Positions 1 to 7,700 of a stretch of 58,347 bases of DNA are shown here, piece by piece (positions within the stretch are counted from its first letter, which is position 1; each line of letters begins with the position of its first letter). Below the pieces are notes generated by a model. The model was not told where the DNA came from. It did no database searches and saw nothing but the letters and a program-made list of their open reading frames with translations. A program made the position numbers and the translations under genes. Origin of the DNA: an uncultured Clostridia bacterium (lineage in GTDB: Bacteria > Bacillota > Clostridia > Oscillospirales > CAG-272); the NCBI GenBank assembly GCA_947630015.1, contig CANRFY010000011.1:1-58347 (forward strand), given 5' to 3'.

Positions 1-2
1 GC

Positions 3-1148
3 AGCGTCCGCATGGTATCGACGCCGTGGCAGTCAGAGCCGATGCCGTTCGCGGAGGCGGCGGAGACGGGGACGCGCAAGGTGATAAACGAGCATTCCAC
101 GATCGGGATGCTTGTGACGACGGACGGAAGCTTCGGCGACATCCCGCGCGCCGATTATGTCGAGGCGGAGGCGCGCGTCGCGGACGAGATGAAGCACATA
201 GGGAAGCCGTTCGCAGTCATACTGAATTCGGCCGATCCGGAAAGCGCCGACGCTGCGGCGCTCGCGCATGAGCTTGAGGAAAAATATAACGCGCCGGTGG
301 CGCTCGTGTCGTGTCTTTCGATGAACGCGGACGATATAACGCACATATTGGAGCTTGTGCTTTACGAATTCCCGATACGCGAGATCGCGGTGACGGCGCC
401 CGGCTGGCTGCGCGCGCTCGGAGCCGATCATCCGCTGCGCGCGGGACTCGTCGAGGGGATACGCGAATGCGCCGCCGCCTGCACGAAGATGGGCGATCTT
501 GCGTCGGGGGACGCGTTTGCGGGACTTGAGACGCGCGAATGTGTGTCGTCGGCGCGCGCGTCGTGCGCCGATCTCGGACGCGGCTCCGGCCGCGTCGAGA
601 TCGCAATGCCGGATGAAATCTATTATCGCACGATCGGAGAGCTGACGGGCTTCGATATACGCGGGCAGGAGGAGCTGATCTCGCTTTTGTCTGAGCTGTC
701 GGTGGTGAAGCGCGAATACGACAAGGTGTCGGAGGCGCTCTCTGAGGTGAACGAGCGCGGATACGGCATCGTGATGCCGGAGGTGGAGGATCTGACGCTC
801 GAGGAGCCGGAGATAATCCGCCAGCAGGGCGGATACGGCGTGCGCCTGCGCGCGACAGCGCCGTCGGTGCATATGATAAAGGCGACGATCGAGACTGAGA
901 TAAATCCGATCGTAGGGACCGAGGCGCAGTCGGAGGAGATGGTGCGCTATCTGATGCGCGAATTCGAGGACGACAAGACGTCGATATGGCAGTCGAATAT
1001 GTTCGGCAAAACGCTCTACGAGCTTGTGAACGACGGGCTTCATTCAAAATTGGAGCATATGCCGGAGGACGCGAGAGCGAAGCTCTCGGATACGCTCGGC
1101 CGCATCATAAACGAGGGCAGCGGCGGTCTCATCTGCATCATTCTTTGA
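3..1148 (+). CDS. spoIVA: Stage IV sporulation protein A, 5'-truncated by window edge
   Basis: SpoIVA is the ATPase that polymerises on the forespore surface and forms the basement layer of the spore coat. The frame is open from base 3, so the N-terminal nucleotide-binding part lies outside the window; about 381 of the usual roughly 490 residues are present. The visible sequence matches the family closely: STPW..EP.PF.EAAE.GTRKVI near the start, the EHSTIG and TTDG segment, IGKPF, LYEFP, then the C-terminal half with DEPEIIRQ-like LEEPEIIRQ, VRLRATAPS.HMIK, SEEMVRYLM and the characteristic ending RIINEGSGGLI. The ATG at 12 is internal, not the true start. A strong terminator follows at once, so the gene ends its transcription unit. 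It shows that the organism forms endospores. Confidence 0.96.
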   Translation, partial: SVRMVSTPWQSEPMPFAEAAETGTRKVINEHSTIGMLVTTDGSFGDIPRADYVEAEARVADEMKHIGKPFAVILNSADPESADAAALAHELEEKYNAPVALVSCLSMNADDITHILELVLYEFPIREIAVTAPGWLRALGADHPLRAGLVEGIRECAAACTKMGDLASGDAFAGLETRECVSSARASCADLGRGSGRVEIAMPDEIYYRTIGELTGFDIRGQEELISLLSELSVVKREYDKVSEALSEVNERGYGIVMPEVEDLTLEEPEIIRQQGGYGVRLRATAPSVHMIKATIETEINPIVGTEAQSEEMVRYLMREFEDDKTSIWQSNMFGKTLYELVNDGLHSKLEHMPEDARAKLSDTLGRIINEGSGGLICIIL

Positions 1149-1159
1149 ATCCAAAAAAG

Positions 1160-1191
1160 CCGCGGGGACAGGGAAAGCCCCGCGGTTTTTT
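1160..1191 (+). terminator. Intrinsic terminator of spoIVA
   Basis: An 8-bp perfect GC stem (CCGCGGGG / CCCCGCGG) with a 10-nt loop is followed by six T residues, 11 bp after the spoIVA stop codon. Confidence 0.92.
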
Positions 1192-1230
1192 GCAATTGCA
1201 TAACAAATCGGCGATTTGTTATGCAATTGC
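1192..1230. repeat. Perfect 18-bp-arm palindrome, 3-nt loop
   Basis: Bases 1192-1209 and 1213-1230 are perfect reverse complements around GGC. The stem is AT-rich (core ATAACAAAT), directly abuts the spoIVA terminator T-tract and has no T-tract of its own. It could be a dispersed hairpin element, a protein-binding site or an mRNA 3'-end stabiliser. The sequence does not show which. Confidence 0.8.
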
Positions 1231-1345
1231 TGAAAATCTGCTGCGCGAAAGGTGTCGGAAATGCGGAAAAATCTATACAAATCACAAGTGAAACGTATGA
1301 AAAAATCGGTAGTTGATACAAATCACGGCGGCGGCGGAAAAAACG

Positions 1346-1359
1346 GTTGACAATTCAAA
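1346..1359. promoter_or_regulatory. Operator-like site 1 (GTTGA-N4-TCAAA) over the -35 box
   Basis: GTTGACAATTCAAA overlaps the -35 hexamer. It differs by one arm base from the perfect site 45 bp downstream (1391-1404) and from the site at the marR promoter (50706-50719). A repressor bound here would block RNA polymerase. Confidence 0.55.
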
Positions 1360-1375
1360 TCACTTGTACTATAAT
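1347..1375 (+). promoter_or_regulatory. Sigma-A promoter of the fatty acid synthesis operon
   Basis: TTGACA (1347-1352), 17-bp spacer, TATAAT (1370-1375): a perfect consensus promoter 74 bp before acpP. It carries one operator-like site over the -35 box and one downstream of the -10 box (separate entries), which is expected for a strong promoter held in check by a repressor. The rest of 1231-1346 shows nothing recognisable. Confidence 0.93.
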
Positions 1376-1390
1376 ATTCTGTGACTAAAT

Positions 1391-1404
1391 GTTGATTAGT
1401 CAAC
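1391..1404. promoter_or_regulatory. Operator-like palindrome 2 (GTTGA-TTAG-TCAAC)
   Basis: A perfect 5-bp-arm palindrome in the initially transcribed region of the acpP promoter, also nested in a TGACTAA-N7-TTAGTCA repeat (1382-1402). The same GTTGA-N4-TCAAC pattern lies just after the -10 box of the MarR-family gene at 50742. FabT, a MarR-family repressor of Firmicutes fab operons, is the natural functional analogy; the pairing is inferred from the shared motif. Confidence 0.65.
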
Positions 1405-1448
1405 ATTCGGTCAAATGAAGTAATGAACGACAGAGGAGTAAATGTAAC

Positions 1449-1673
1449 ATGGACGTACTTGGAAAGATCAAGGAAATGCTTGCGGACAAGCTTGGAATGA
1501 GCGCTGATGAGATCACTGAGGACTCGAAGTTTTCCGATCTCGGACTCGATTCGCTCGACCTTGCGGAGATGCTTATGAACGTAGAATCCGAGTTCGGCGT
1601 GACCGTCGAGACGGACGCAAGCCTTGATACGGTCGGCGCGCTCGTAAAGAAGCTCGAATCGCTGCTCGGCTGA
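1449..1673 (+). CDS. acpP: Acyl carrier protein
   Basis: Acyl carrier protein of type II fatty acid synthesis, a cytosolic carrier of the growing acyl chain on a 4'-phosphopantetheine arm. The 74-residue acidic helical protein has the invariant DSL motif with the attachment serine at residue 35 (LGLDSLDLAEM). The start at 1449 is preceded by GGAG with 10-nt spacing. A minimal ATG-TAA start-stop lies between the ribosome-binding site and the true start (1442-1447), probably too close to GGAG to be used. First gene of the fab operon, 11 bp before fabK. Confidence 0.96.
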   Translation: MDVLGKIKEMLADKLGMSADEITEDSKFSDLGLDSLDLAEMLMNVESEFGVTVETDASLDTVGALVKKLESLLG

Positions 1674-1684
1674 TTAAGCGCGAG

Positions 1685-2635
1685 ATGTTGAATTCACGTA
1701 TTTGCGAGCTGTTGGGGATCCCCTATCCCGTCCTTCAGGGCGGGATGGCATGGATCTCCGACGGAGCGCTCGCCGCAGCCGTATCCGAGGCCGGAGGCCT
1801 CGGCATTATTTCCGCGATGAACGCCGACGCGGGCTATCTCCAAGGTCAGGTCGAGCTTGCGCGATCGCTGACCGATAAGCCGTTCGGCGTCAATATTATG
1901 CTTATGAGTCCGCACGCGGACGACGTCGCCGACGCCGTATGCGAGCTGGGCGTAAAGGTCGTAACTACGGGCGCGGGATCGCCCGCAAAATATATGAAGA
2001 AGTGGAAGGATGCGGGCGTCACGGTGATTCCGGTCGTCGCGTCCGTCGCTATGGCGAAAATGGCCGAGAGATCGGGCGCTGACGCCGTTGTCGCGGAGGG
2101 GCAGGAGTCGGGCGGCCATATAGGCGAGCTGACGACGATGGCGCTCGTCCCGCAGGTCGTCGACGCCGTGTCTGTACCCGTGCTGGCGGCGGGCGGGATC
2201 GCGGACGGCCGCGGAATGGCGGCGGCGTTCATGCTCGGCGCGTGCGGCGTCCAGATGGGAACGCGTTTCCTCACCGCAAAGGAATGCGGCGTCCACAGAA
2301 ATTACAAGGACATGGTGCTTAAGGCGTCCGATATTTCGACCGTCGTGACTGGACGCCGTTTCGGCGGCAACACGTGTCGGGGAATAAAGAATCAGTTCAC
2401 GCGCGAATTTACAAAGACGGAATACGCGCCCGAGACGACGTCGGACGACGTCGCGATGCTCGGCGCTGGCTCGCTCCGCCGCGCGGCCGTGGAGGGCGAC
2501 GTCAAAACGGGCAGCGTGCTTGCCGGTCAGATCGCGGGCATGGTGAACGACGAGCCGACGGCAAAGGAAATCGTCGTCGGAATATGCGGCGAATGCGAGG
2601 AAATATTGAAGAGGAGTCCGTCATGGGTAAAATAG
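1685..2635 (+). CDS. fabK: Enoyl-ACP reductase II (FMN-dependent)
   Basis: FabK carries out the last step of each elongation round, reducing trans-2-enoyl-ACP with NADH through FMN. The 316-residue TIM-barrel flavoprotein shows the 2-nitropropane dioxygenase/FabK signatures: PVLQGGMAWIS near the N-terminus, GGLGII, GVNIML, the glycine-rich GQESGGHIG around residue 140, LAAGGIADG and GVQMGTRF for FMN phosphate binding. FabK as the reductase in this operon is typical of Clostridia and streptococci. The ribosome-binding site is weak, so translation is probably coupled to acpP. The end overlaps fabD by 13 bp. Confidence 0.93.
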   Translation: MLNSRICELLGIPYPVLQGGMAWISDGALAAAVSEAGGLGIISAMNADAGYLQGQVELARSLTDKPFGVNIMLMSPHADDVADAVCELGVKVVTTGAGSPAKYMKKWKDAGVTVIPVVASVAMAKMAERSGADAVVAEGQESGGHIGELTTMALVPQVVDAVSVPVLAAGGIADGRGMAAAFMLGACGVQMGTRFLTAKECGVHRNYKDMVLKASDISTVVTGRRFGGNTCRGIKNQFTREFTKTEYAPETTSDDVAMLGAGSLRRAAVEGDVKTGSVLAGQIAGMVNDEPTAKEIVVGICGECEEILKRSPSWVK

Positions 2636-3549
2636 CGTTCGTTTTCTCGGGTCAGGGCGCGCAGCACCCGGGCATGGGGAAGGATTTTTATGACAAAAGC
2701 GCGTCCGTAAGGGCGCTTTTCGACGCTGCAGAAAAAATGCGTCCAGGGACGCTATCGACGATGTTCGACGGCGACGCGGAGGAGCTGAAGCTGACGGAAA
2801 ACACGCAGCCGTGCCTTTATCTTTGCGATCTTGCGCCGGCGATCGTGCTTTCCGAATCAGGCGTGAAGCCGGACGAGGTCGCGGGATTTTCGCTCGGCGA
2901 GCTTGCGGCGCTCGCGTTCGCGGGCGCATACGATGCGGCGGGCGGATTTTCGCTGACGTCGACGCGCGGCGTCTTTATGGGCGAGGCGACGAGGGAGGCG
3001 GCGACCGCGATGGTGGCGGCCGTAAAGCTGCCAGCCGAGGTCGTGGAGGAAACGGCGGCGCAGTTCGCGCACGTTTATCCCGTCAACTATAACTGCCCGG
3101 GTCAGATCGCGGTCGCGGGCGACGCGGACGAGATCGCGGCGTTTTCTGCGGCGATAAAGGAGCGCGGCGGAGCCGCGCTTCCGCTCAAGGTCGCGGGCGG
3201 CTTCCATTCGCCCTATATGGATGGGGCGGCGGCGAAATTCGCTAAAGCGATCGACGAGTTCGGCGTGCGCGATCCTTTAATACCCGTTTATTCCAATACG
3301 ACCGGCAGGCCGTATACATCGCCGGCGTCGGATACGCTGAAGCTTCAGATGAATCATCCCGTTCGCTGGGAGGATTCGGTGCGCGCGATGGCGGCCGACG
3401 GCGTCGATACGTTTATCGAGACAGGCGTCGGTTCGGTATTGACGAAGCTGATAAAAAAGACGCTGCCCGACGCGCGCGTATACACGGCCGATTCGATGGA
3501 GGCGTGCGCCGCCATAGCGGCGGAGCTTGGCGCGGAGGCGACGGCATGA
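2623..3549 (+). CDS. fabD: Malonyl-CoA:ACP transacylase
   Basis: FabD moves malonyl from CoA to acyl carrier protein to supply the elongation unit. The start at ATG 2623 (MGKIAFVFSGQGAQ) gives 308 residues, the normal family length; longer upstream frames run through fabK and are not credible. GAGGAG lies 7 bp before this start. The nucleophile elbow is GFSLGE at residues 88-93 with the active serine near 90 (the commoner form is GHSLGE, so His is replaced by Phe next to the serine). FSGQGAQ and GGFHSPYM motifs are also visible. The stop overlaps fabG in ATGA. Confidence 0.94.
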   Translation: MGKIAFVFSGQGAQHPGMGKDFYDKSASVRALFDAAEKMRPGTLSTMFDGDAEELKLTENTQPCLYLCDLAPAIVLSESGVKPDEVAGFSLGELAALAFAGAYDAAGGFSLTSTRGVFMGEATREAATAMVAAVKLPAEVVEETAAQFAHVYPVNYNCPGQIAVAGDADEIAAFSAAIKERGGAALPLKVAGGFHSPYMDGAAAKFAKAIDEFGVRDPLIPVYSNTTGRPYTSPASDTLKLQMNHPVRWEDSVRAMAADGVDTFIETGVGSVLTKLIKKTLPDARVYTADSMEACAAIAAELGAEATA

Positions 3550-4280
3550 AGGGAAAGATCGCCGTCGTGACGGGCGGATCGCGCGGCATAGGCCGCGCGA
3601 TATGCGAGGAATTTGCAAAACGTGGCGCCGACGTCGCGTTTTTGTATGCGGGCAACGAGGAGGCGGCAGCCGAAACGCTGCTGGCGCTCGAGGGATACGG
3701 CGTCAGAGCGGCGAAATATAAATGCGACGTCTCGGACGGCGCTCTTGTAAAGGCCGCGTTCGACGCGATCGCGTCCGAATTCGGAGCCGTCGACATTCTT
3801 GTTAACAACGCCGGCGTGACGAAGGACAAGCTCGCGATGATGATGAGCGAGGACGATTTCACGCGCGTCGTCGGGATAAATCTGACGGGCGCGTTTCTGT
3901 GCGCAAAGGCTGTGATACCGGCGATGGTGCGCAGGCGCTCCGGCAAGATAATAAACATCACATCCGTGGCCGGCATTATGGGAAACGCGGGACAGGCGAA
4001 TTATTCCGCGTCGAAGGCGGGCGTCATAGGTCTGACGAAATCGCTTGCGCGCGAGCTTTGCTCTCGCGGGATAACGTGCAACGCGATCGCGCCCGGATTC
4101 GTTGAAACTGATATGACGGCGAAGCTGCCGTCCGGCGGCGCGGAGCTGGCGAAATCGATACCGCTCGGCAGATTCGCAAGGCCGGAGGAGATCGCCAAGA
4201 CGGCGGCGTTTTTGGCGTCGTCGGACGCCGATTACATCACGGGCGAGATCATCCGCGTCGACGGCGGACTCGCGATGTAA
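3546..4280 (+). CDS. fabG: 3-oxoacyl-ACP reductase
   Basis: NADPH-dependent short-chain dehydrogenase that reduces 3-oxoacyl-ACP to 3-hydroxyacyl-ACP. The ATG at 3546 sits in an ATGA overlap with fabD and gives 244 residues. The Rossmann motif is TGGSRGIG near residue 8, NNAG is conserved, and the catalytic Ser-Tyr-Lys set is seen in INITSVAG and YSASKAG. The GFVETDM and C-terminal IRVDGGLAM endings are typical of FabG. Translation is coupled with the flanking genes. Confidence 0.94.
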   Translation: MKGKIAVVTGGSRGIGRAICEEFAKRGADVAFLYAGNEEAAAETLLALEGYGVRAAKYKCDVSDGALVKAAFDAIASEFGAVDILVNNAGVTKDKLAMMMSEDDFTRVVGINLTGAFLCAKAVIPAMVRRRSGKIINITSVAGIMGNAGQANYSASKAGVIGLTKSLARELCSRGITCNAIAPGFVETDMTAKLPSGGAELAKSIPLGRFARPEEIAKTAAFLASSDADYITGEIIRVDGGLAM

Positions 4281-4316
4281 AGGCGCAATTATAAAAGTGA
4301 TCGAAAGGTAACTGAA

Positions 4317-5546
4317 ATGGGAAGAAGAGTTGTCATAACGGGGCTCGGCGCCGTCACGCCGATCGGAAACGACGTGCCGTCGTTTTTCGAGGGACTGCGC
4401 ACGGGGAAAAACGGCGTCGCCGCCATAACGAGATTCGATACGTCCGATTCAAAATGCAAGGTCGCGGCCGAGGTCAAGGATTTCGATCCGTCGCGCTGCT
4501 TCAATAAGCTCACGGCGGCCAAGACCGATCTTTACGTGCAGTACGCGGTCTGCGCCGCCGACGAGGCGGTCACGGACAGCGGCATCATCGGAAACGTCGA
4601 CGGCGACGAACTCGGCGTTTACGTCGGCTCCGGCGTCGGCGGGATAAACACGCTCTGCGAGGAGCATGAAAAGATGCTCTCGATGGGAGAACACGGCATA
4701 TCGCCGCATTTCGTCCCCAAGATGATAATCAATATAGCGGCCGGTCAGATCGCGATCAAATACAAGGCGACAGGCTCGGCGATAGATATTTCGACGGCGT
4801 GCGCGACAGGCTCCAATACTGTCGGCGAGGCATACCGCGCGATCAAGGACGGGTATCTGACCGCCGCGATCGCGGGCGGCAGCGAAGCCGCCGTAACTAA
4901 GCTCACGATCGGCGGATTCGTGAACTGCATGGCGCTGTCGCAGTCGACGGACCCGAACGCGGCGTCGCTCCCGTTCGATTCGAGGCGCGGAGGATTCGTG
5001 CTTGGCGAAGGCGCGGCGATAATGGTGCTGGAGGAGTACGAACACGCGAAGGCGAGAGGCGCTAAGATGTACGCGGAAATTTTGGGCTACGGCTCGACGT
5101 GCGACGCGCATCACGTAACGGCGCCCGATCCGTCGGCGAAGCAGACTATAAGAGCGATCAGGATTGCGCTCGACGGAGTCGATTACGATCCGGCAAAGAC
5201 GTATGTGAACGCGCACGGCACCGGAACGAAGCTCAACGACAAGACCGAGACGATTGCGTTCCACGAGGCGTTCGGAGACGGTGCCGGCAAGCTGCACGTC
5301 AGCTCGACGAAGTCGATGACGGGGCATATGCTCGCCGCCGCCGGCACGGCGGAGGCGATGGCGTGCGTCCTCGCGCTCAACGAGGGGATCGTGCCGCCGA
5401 CGATCAATCTCGAATCCCCCGATCCCGAGCTTGATCTCGACTATACGCCGAAAACGGCCGTATCCGCCGACATCGAAACGGCTGTTTCGACGTCGCTCGG
5501 ATTCGGCGGACACAACGCGTGCCTCGTACTCGGACGGGTGAAATAA
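4317..5546 (+). CDS. fabF: 3-oxoacyl-ACP synthase II
   Basis: Condensing enzyme that extends acyl-ACP with malonyl-ACP. The 409-residue length is normal. The Cys-His-His catalytic triad is intact: Cys162 in STACATG, His300 in NAHGTGT and His337 in SMTGHMLAAAG. RRVVITGLGAVTPIG at the N-terminus is the family hallmark. No fabH (priming synthase) is present in this operon, so initiation must be encoded elsewhere or done another way. The stop codon overlaps the fabZ start (TAATG). Confidence 0.96.
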   Translation: MGRRVVITGLGAVTPIGNDVPSFFEGLRTGKNGVAAITRFDTSDSKCKVAAEVKDFDPSRCFNKLTAAKTDLYVQYAVCAADEAVTDSGIIGNVDGDELGVYVGSGVGGINTLCEEHEKMLSMGEHGISPHFVPKMIINIAAGQIAIKYKATGSAIDISTACATGSNTVGEAYRAIKDGYLTAAIAGGSEAAVTKLTIGGFVNCMALSQSTDPNAASLPFDSRRGGFVLGEGAAIMVLEEYEHAKARGAKMYAEILGYGSTCDAHHVTAPDPSAKQTIRAIRIALDGVDYDPAKTYVNAHGTGTKLNDKTETIAFHEAFGDGAGKLHVSSTKSMTGHMLAAAGTAEAMACVLALNEGIVPPTINLESPDPELDLDYTPKTAVSADIETAVSTSLGFGGHNACLVLGRVK

Positions 5547-5968
5547 TGGACCGCGAACAGCTTAAATCGATACTGCCGCACAGAGACGATATGCTGCTTT
5601 TGGACGAGGCGGAGATCGTCGACGGAAAAGCGGTCGGAAGAAAGCATATTTCGGGCGACGAATTTTTCCTGCGCGGCCATTTCCCGAACGATCCTATCGT
5701 CCCGGGCGTCATACTTTGCGAGATAATGGCGCAGTCGACGTGCGTGCTTTTTGCCGGCGAGGCGGCAGGAAAAAAGCTCCGAACGCTTTTTACCGGACTT
5801 GACGGCGTGAGATTCAGACGTCCCGTGAAGCCGGGGGACACGTTTGAGACGACGTGCGAGATCGAAAAGGCGCGTCCGCCGTTCTATTGGGCGAAGGGCG
5901 AGGGCAGAGTCGAGGGCGAGCTTTGCGTATCGGCGAAGTTTTCGTTCTGCGTGACGGCGGACGACTGA
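5546..5968 (+). CDS. fabZ: 3-hydroxyacyl-ACP dehydratase
   Basis: FabZ removes water from 3-hydroxyacyl-ACP. The start at 5546 (MDREQLKSILPHRDDMLLLDEA) gives 140 residues. The hot-dog fold signatures LPHR, RGHFPNDPIVPGV (catalytic His) and CEIMAQ (catalytic Glu) are all present. It overlaps the fabF stop by one base. In related clostridial operons accB usually lies next to fabZ; here it is absent. Confidence 0.95.
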   Translation: MDREQLKSILPHRDDMLLLDEAEIVDGKAVGRKHISGDEFFLRGHFPNDPIVPGVILCEIMAQSTCVLFAGEAAGKKLRTLFTGLDGVRFRRPVKPGDTFETTCEIEKARPPFYWAKGEGRVEGELCVSAKFSFCVTADD

Positions 5969-6045
5969 GCGCGTCCGGCGTATAATTAAAAGTCTAAATA
6001 AGGGGGAGCGCGGGCGCGGCAGCAGGCCCGAACGCGCGGCGAACC

Positions 6046-6897
6046 ATGAAAATTCATGTAAGGCTGTTTTCGCGTCCGAAAACGCAGGCGGCCGATCCGT
6101 TTCCGGATATAGAATACGAGCTTAAATGCGCGAAGTGCAAATCGACGCACACGCGCTCCGAGCTTTACGCGGGCAATTTCATCTGCCCCGACTGCGGCGC
6201 TTATATACGCATACCGGCGCGCGACAGGATCAGAATGCTTGCCGACGAGGGCAGCTTTTCCGAGCTTGACGCAAAGCTGACGTCGACGGATTTTCTCGAT
6301 TTTCCCGGATATCGGGACAAGATAAACAAGGCGAAATCGTCGACGGGCGAGCTGTGCGCCGTCGTGTCCGGCACGATGCGCGTCGAGGGTAATCCGTGCG
6401 CGGTGTTCGCGATGGATTCGCGGTTCATAATGGCGAGCATGGGATCGGCGGTCGGCGAAAAGATTACGCGTCTTTTTGAATATGCGGCAAAGAACAAGCT
6501 CCCCGTCCTCGGCGTGCTTTGCTCGGGCGGAGCCCGTATGCAGGAGGGGATCGTTTCCCTGATGCAGATGGCGAAATGCAGCGGCGCCGTGCGCCGTCAC
6601 AGCGACGCGGGACTTCTCTATATGGCGCTGCTGACCGATCCGACGACGGGCGGCATGACGGCCTCGATCGCGATGGAGGGCGATATAACGCTTGCGGAGC
6701 CGAACGCGCTGATCGGCTTTGCGGGCAGACGCGTGATCGAACAGACGACGGGATCGGCTCTGCCGTCCGATTTCCAGACGTCGGAATTCCTGCTCGATCA
6801 CGGATTCATCGATATGATTGTGCCGCGCGGCGAGCTGCGCGGGACCGTATCGCTGCTTTTGCGGCAGCACAGACACGGAAAGGAGAATGCGCGATGA
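6046..6897 (+). CDS. accD: Acetyl-CoA carboxylase carboxyltransferase beta subunit
   Basis: Beta half of the carboxyltransferase that makes malonyl-CoA from carboxybiotin and acetyl-CoA. The N-terminal zinc ribbon is intact with Cys28, Cys31, Cys47 and Cys50. The crotonase-like core follows, with LCSGGARMQEG, TDPTTGGMTAS and LIGFAGRRVIEQ, the acyl-CoA oxyanion regions. Length is 283 residues. No clear ribosome-binding site is seen before ATG 6046 and no upstream in-frame ATG/GTG/TTG exists nearby, so this start is the best choice. The stop overlaps accA in ATGA. Confidence 0.93.
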   Translation: MKIHVRLFSRPKTQAADPFPDIEYELKCAKCKSTHTRSELYAGNFICPDCGAYIRIPARDRIRMLADEGSFSELDAKLTSTDFLDFPGYRDKINKAKSSTGELCAVVSGTMRVEGNPCAVFAMDSRFIMASMGSAVGEKITRLFEYAAKNKLPVLGVLCSGGARMQEGIVSLMQMAKCSGAVRRHSDAGLLYMALLTDPTTGGMTASIAMEGDITLAEPNALIGFAGRRVIEQTTGSALPSDFQTSEFLLDHGFIDMIVPRGELRGTVSLLLRQHRHGKENAR

Positions 6898-7700
6898 GCG
6901 AGCTTTCGGCATATGAAAGACTGAAGACCGTGCGCTCCAACGAGCGCCGCCGCGGCTCCGAATACGTCAACGCCATATTCACCGACACCGTCGTTTTGTG
7001 CGGCGACCGCAGATATGCGGAGGACCCCGCCGTCATGGGCGGGATCGGATATCTCGGCGATATTCCGGTCACGTTTATAGCGCAGGACAAGGGGTTCGAT
7101 CTGCCCGACAGGATGAGGAAGCATTTCGGCTGTCCGATGCCGGAGGGATACCGCAAGGCGCTGCGCCTGATGAAGCAGGCGGAGAAGTTCGGACGTCCCG
7201 TTATCTGCTTTGTAGATACGCTCGGCGCGTTCTGCGGCGCGGACGGCGAGGAGCGCGGACAGGGACAGGCGATCGCGGAGAATTTGTTTGAAATGATGGG
7301 ACTTCGCGTCCCGATAATAACTGTCGTCATAGGCGAGGGCGGATCGGGCGGCGCGCTTGCGCTCGCGGTCGCGGACCGCGTCTATATGCTCGAAAACGCC
7401 GTCTATTCCGTCATAACTCCGGACGGATGCGCGAGCATCATATGGAAGGATTCGTCGCGCGTCGAGGACGCGACGGACTGCCTGCACATAACGGCGGAGG
7501 ACATGGTGAAATATCATGTCGCCGAGGACATAATACGCGAGGATTTCGAGAATTTCGGCGTGATGTGCTACGGCATCCGCAACAGGTTGATATCGGATGT
7601 GAAAGCGCTCTTGTCGCTGTCGGAGAAGAAGCTGCTGGACGGACGGTACGAACGGTTCCGCAGGATCGGAATTTACGAGGACGGAGGCAGCGCTCAATGA
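6894..7700 (+). CDS. accA: Acetyl-CoA carboxylase carboxyltransferase alpha subunit
   Basis: Alpha half of the carboxyltransferase, forming an alpha2-beta2 complex with AccD. The 268-residue protein begins at ATG 6894 inside the accD stop. It shows the AccA signatures AQDKG, MPEGYRKALRLMKQAEKFGRP, DTLGAFCG, IGEGGSGGALA and VITPDGCASIIWKD. It is slightly shorter than E. coli AccA, mostly at the N-terminus, as in many Firmicutes. The biotin carrier (accB) and biotin carboxylase (accC) are not in the window. Confidence 0.94.
   Translation: MSELSAYERLKTVRSNERRRGSEYVNAIFTDTVVLCGDRRYAEDPAVMGGIGYLGDIPVTFIAQDKGFDLPDRMRKHFGCPMPEGYRKALRLMKQAEKFGRPVICFVDTLGAFCGADGEERGQGQAIAENLFEMMGLRVPIITVVIGEGGSGGALALAVADRVYMLENAVYSVITPDGCASIIWKDSSRVEDATDCLHITAEDMVKYHVAEDIIREDFENFGVMCYGIRNRLISDVKALLSLSEKKLLDGRYERFRRIGIYEDGGSAQ

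Noticed and set aside
33..1043. Long minus-strand frame of 336 codons opposite spoIVA, and similar long antisense frames over fabF, pgk and other genes
   Set aside because: High GC at third positions opens long antisense frames; these are Arg/His/Ala-rich and match no family, while the sense genes are certain.
2374..2622. N-terminal extension of fabD
   Set aside because: It lies wholly inside fabK in another frame; FabD homologues start at MGKIAFVFSGQG, where a ribosome-binding site exists.
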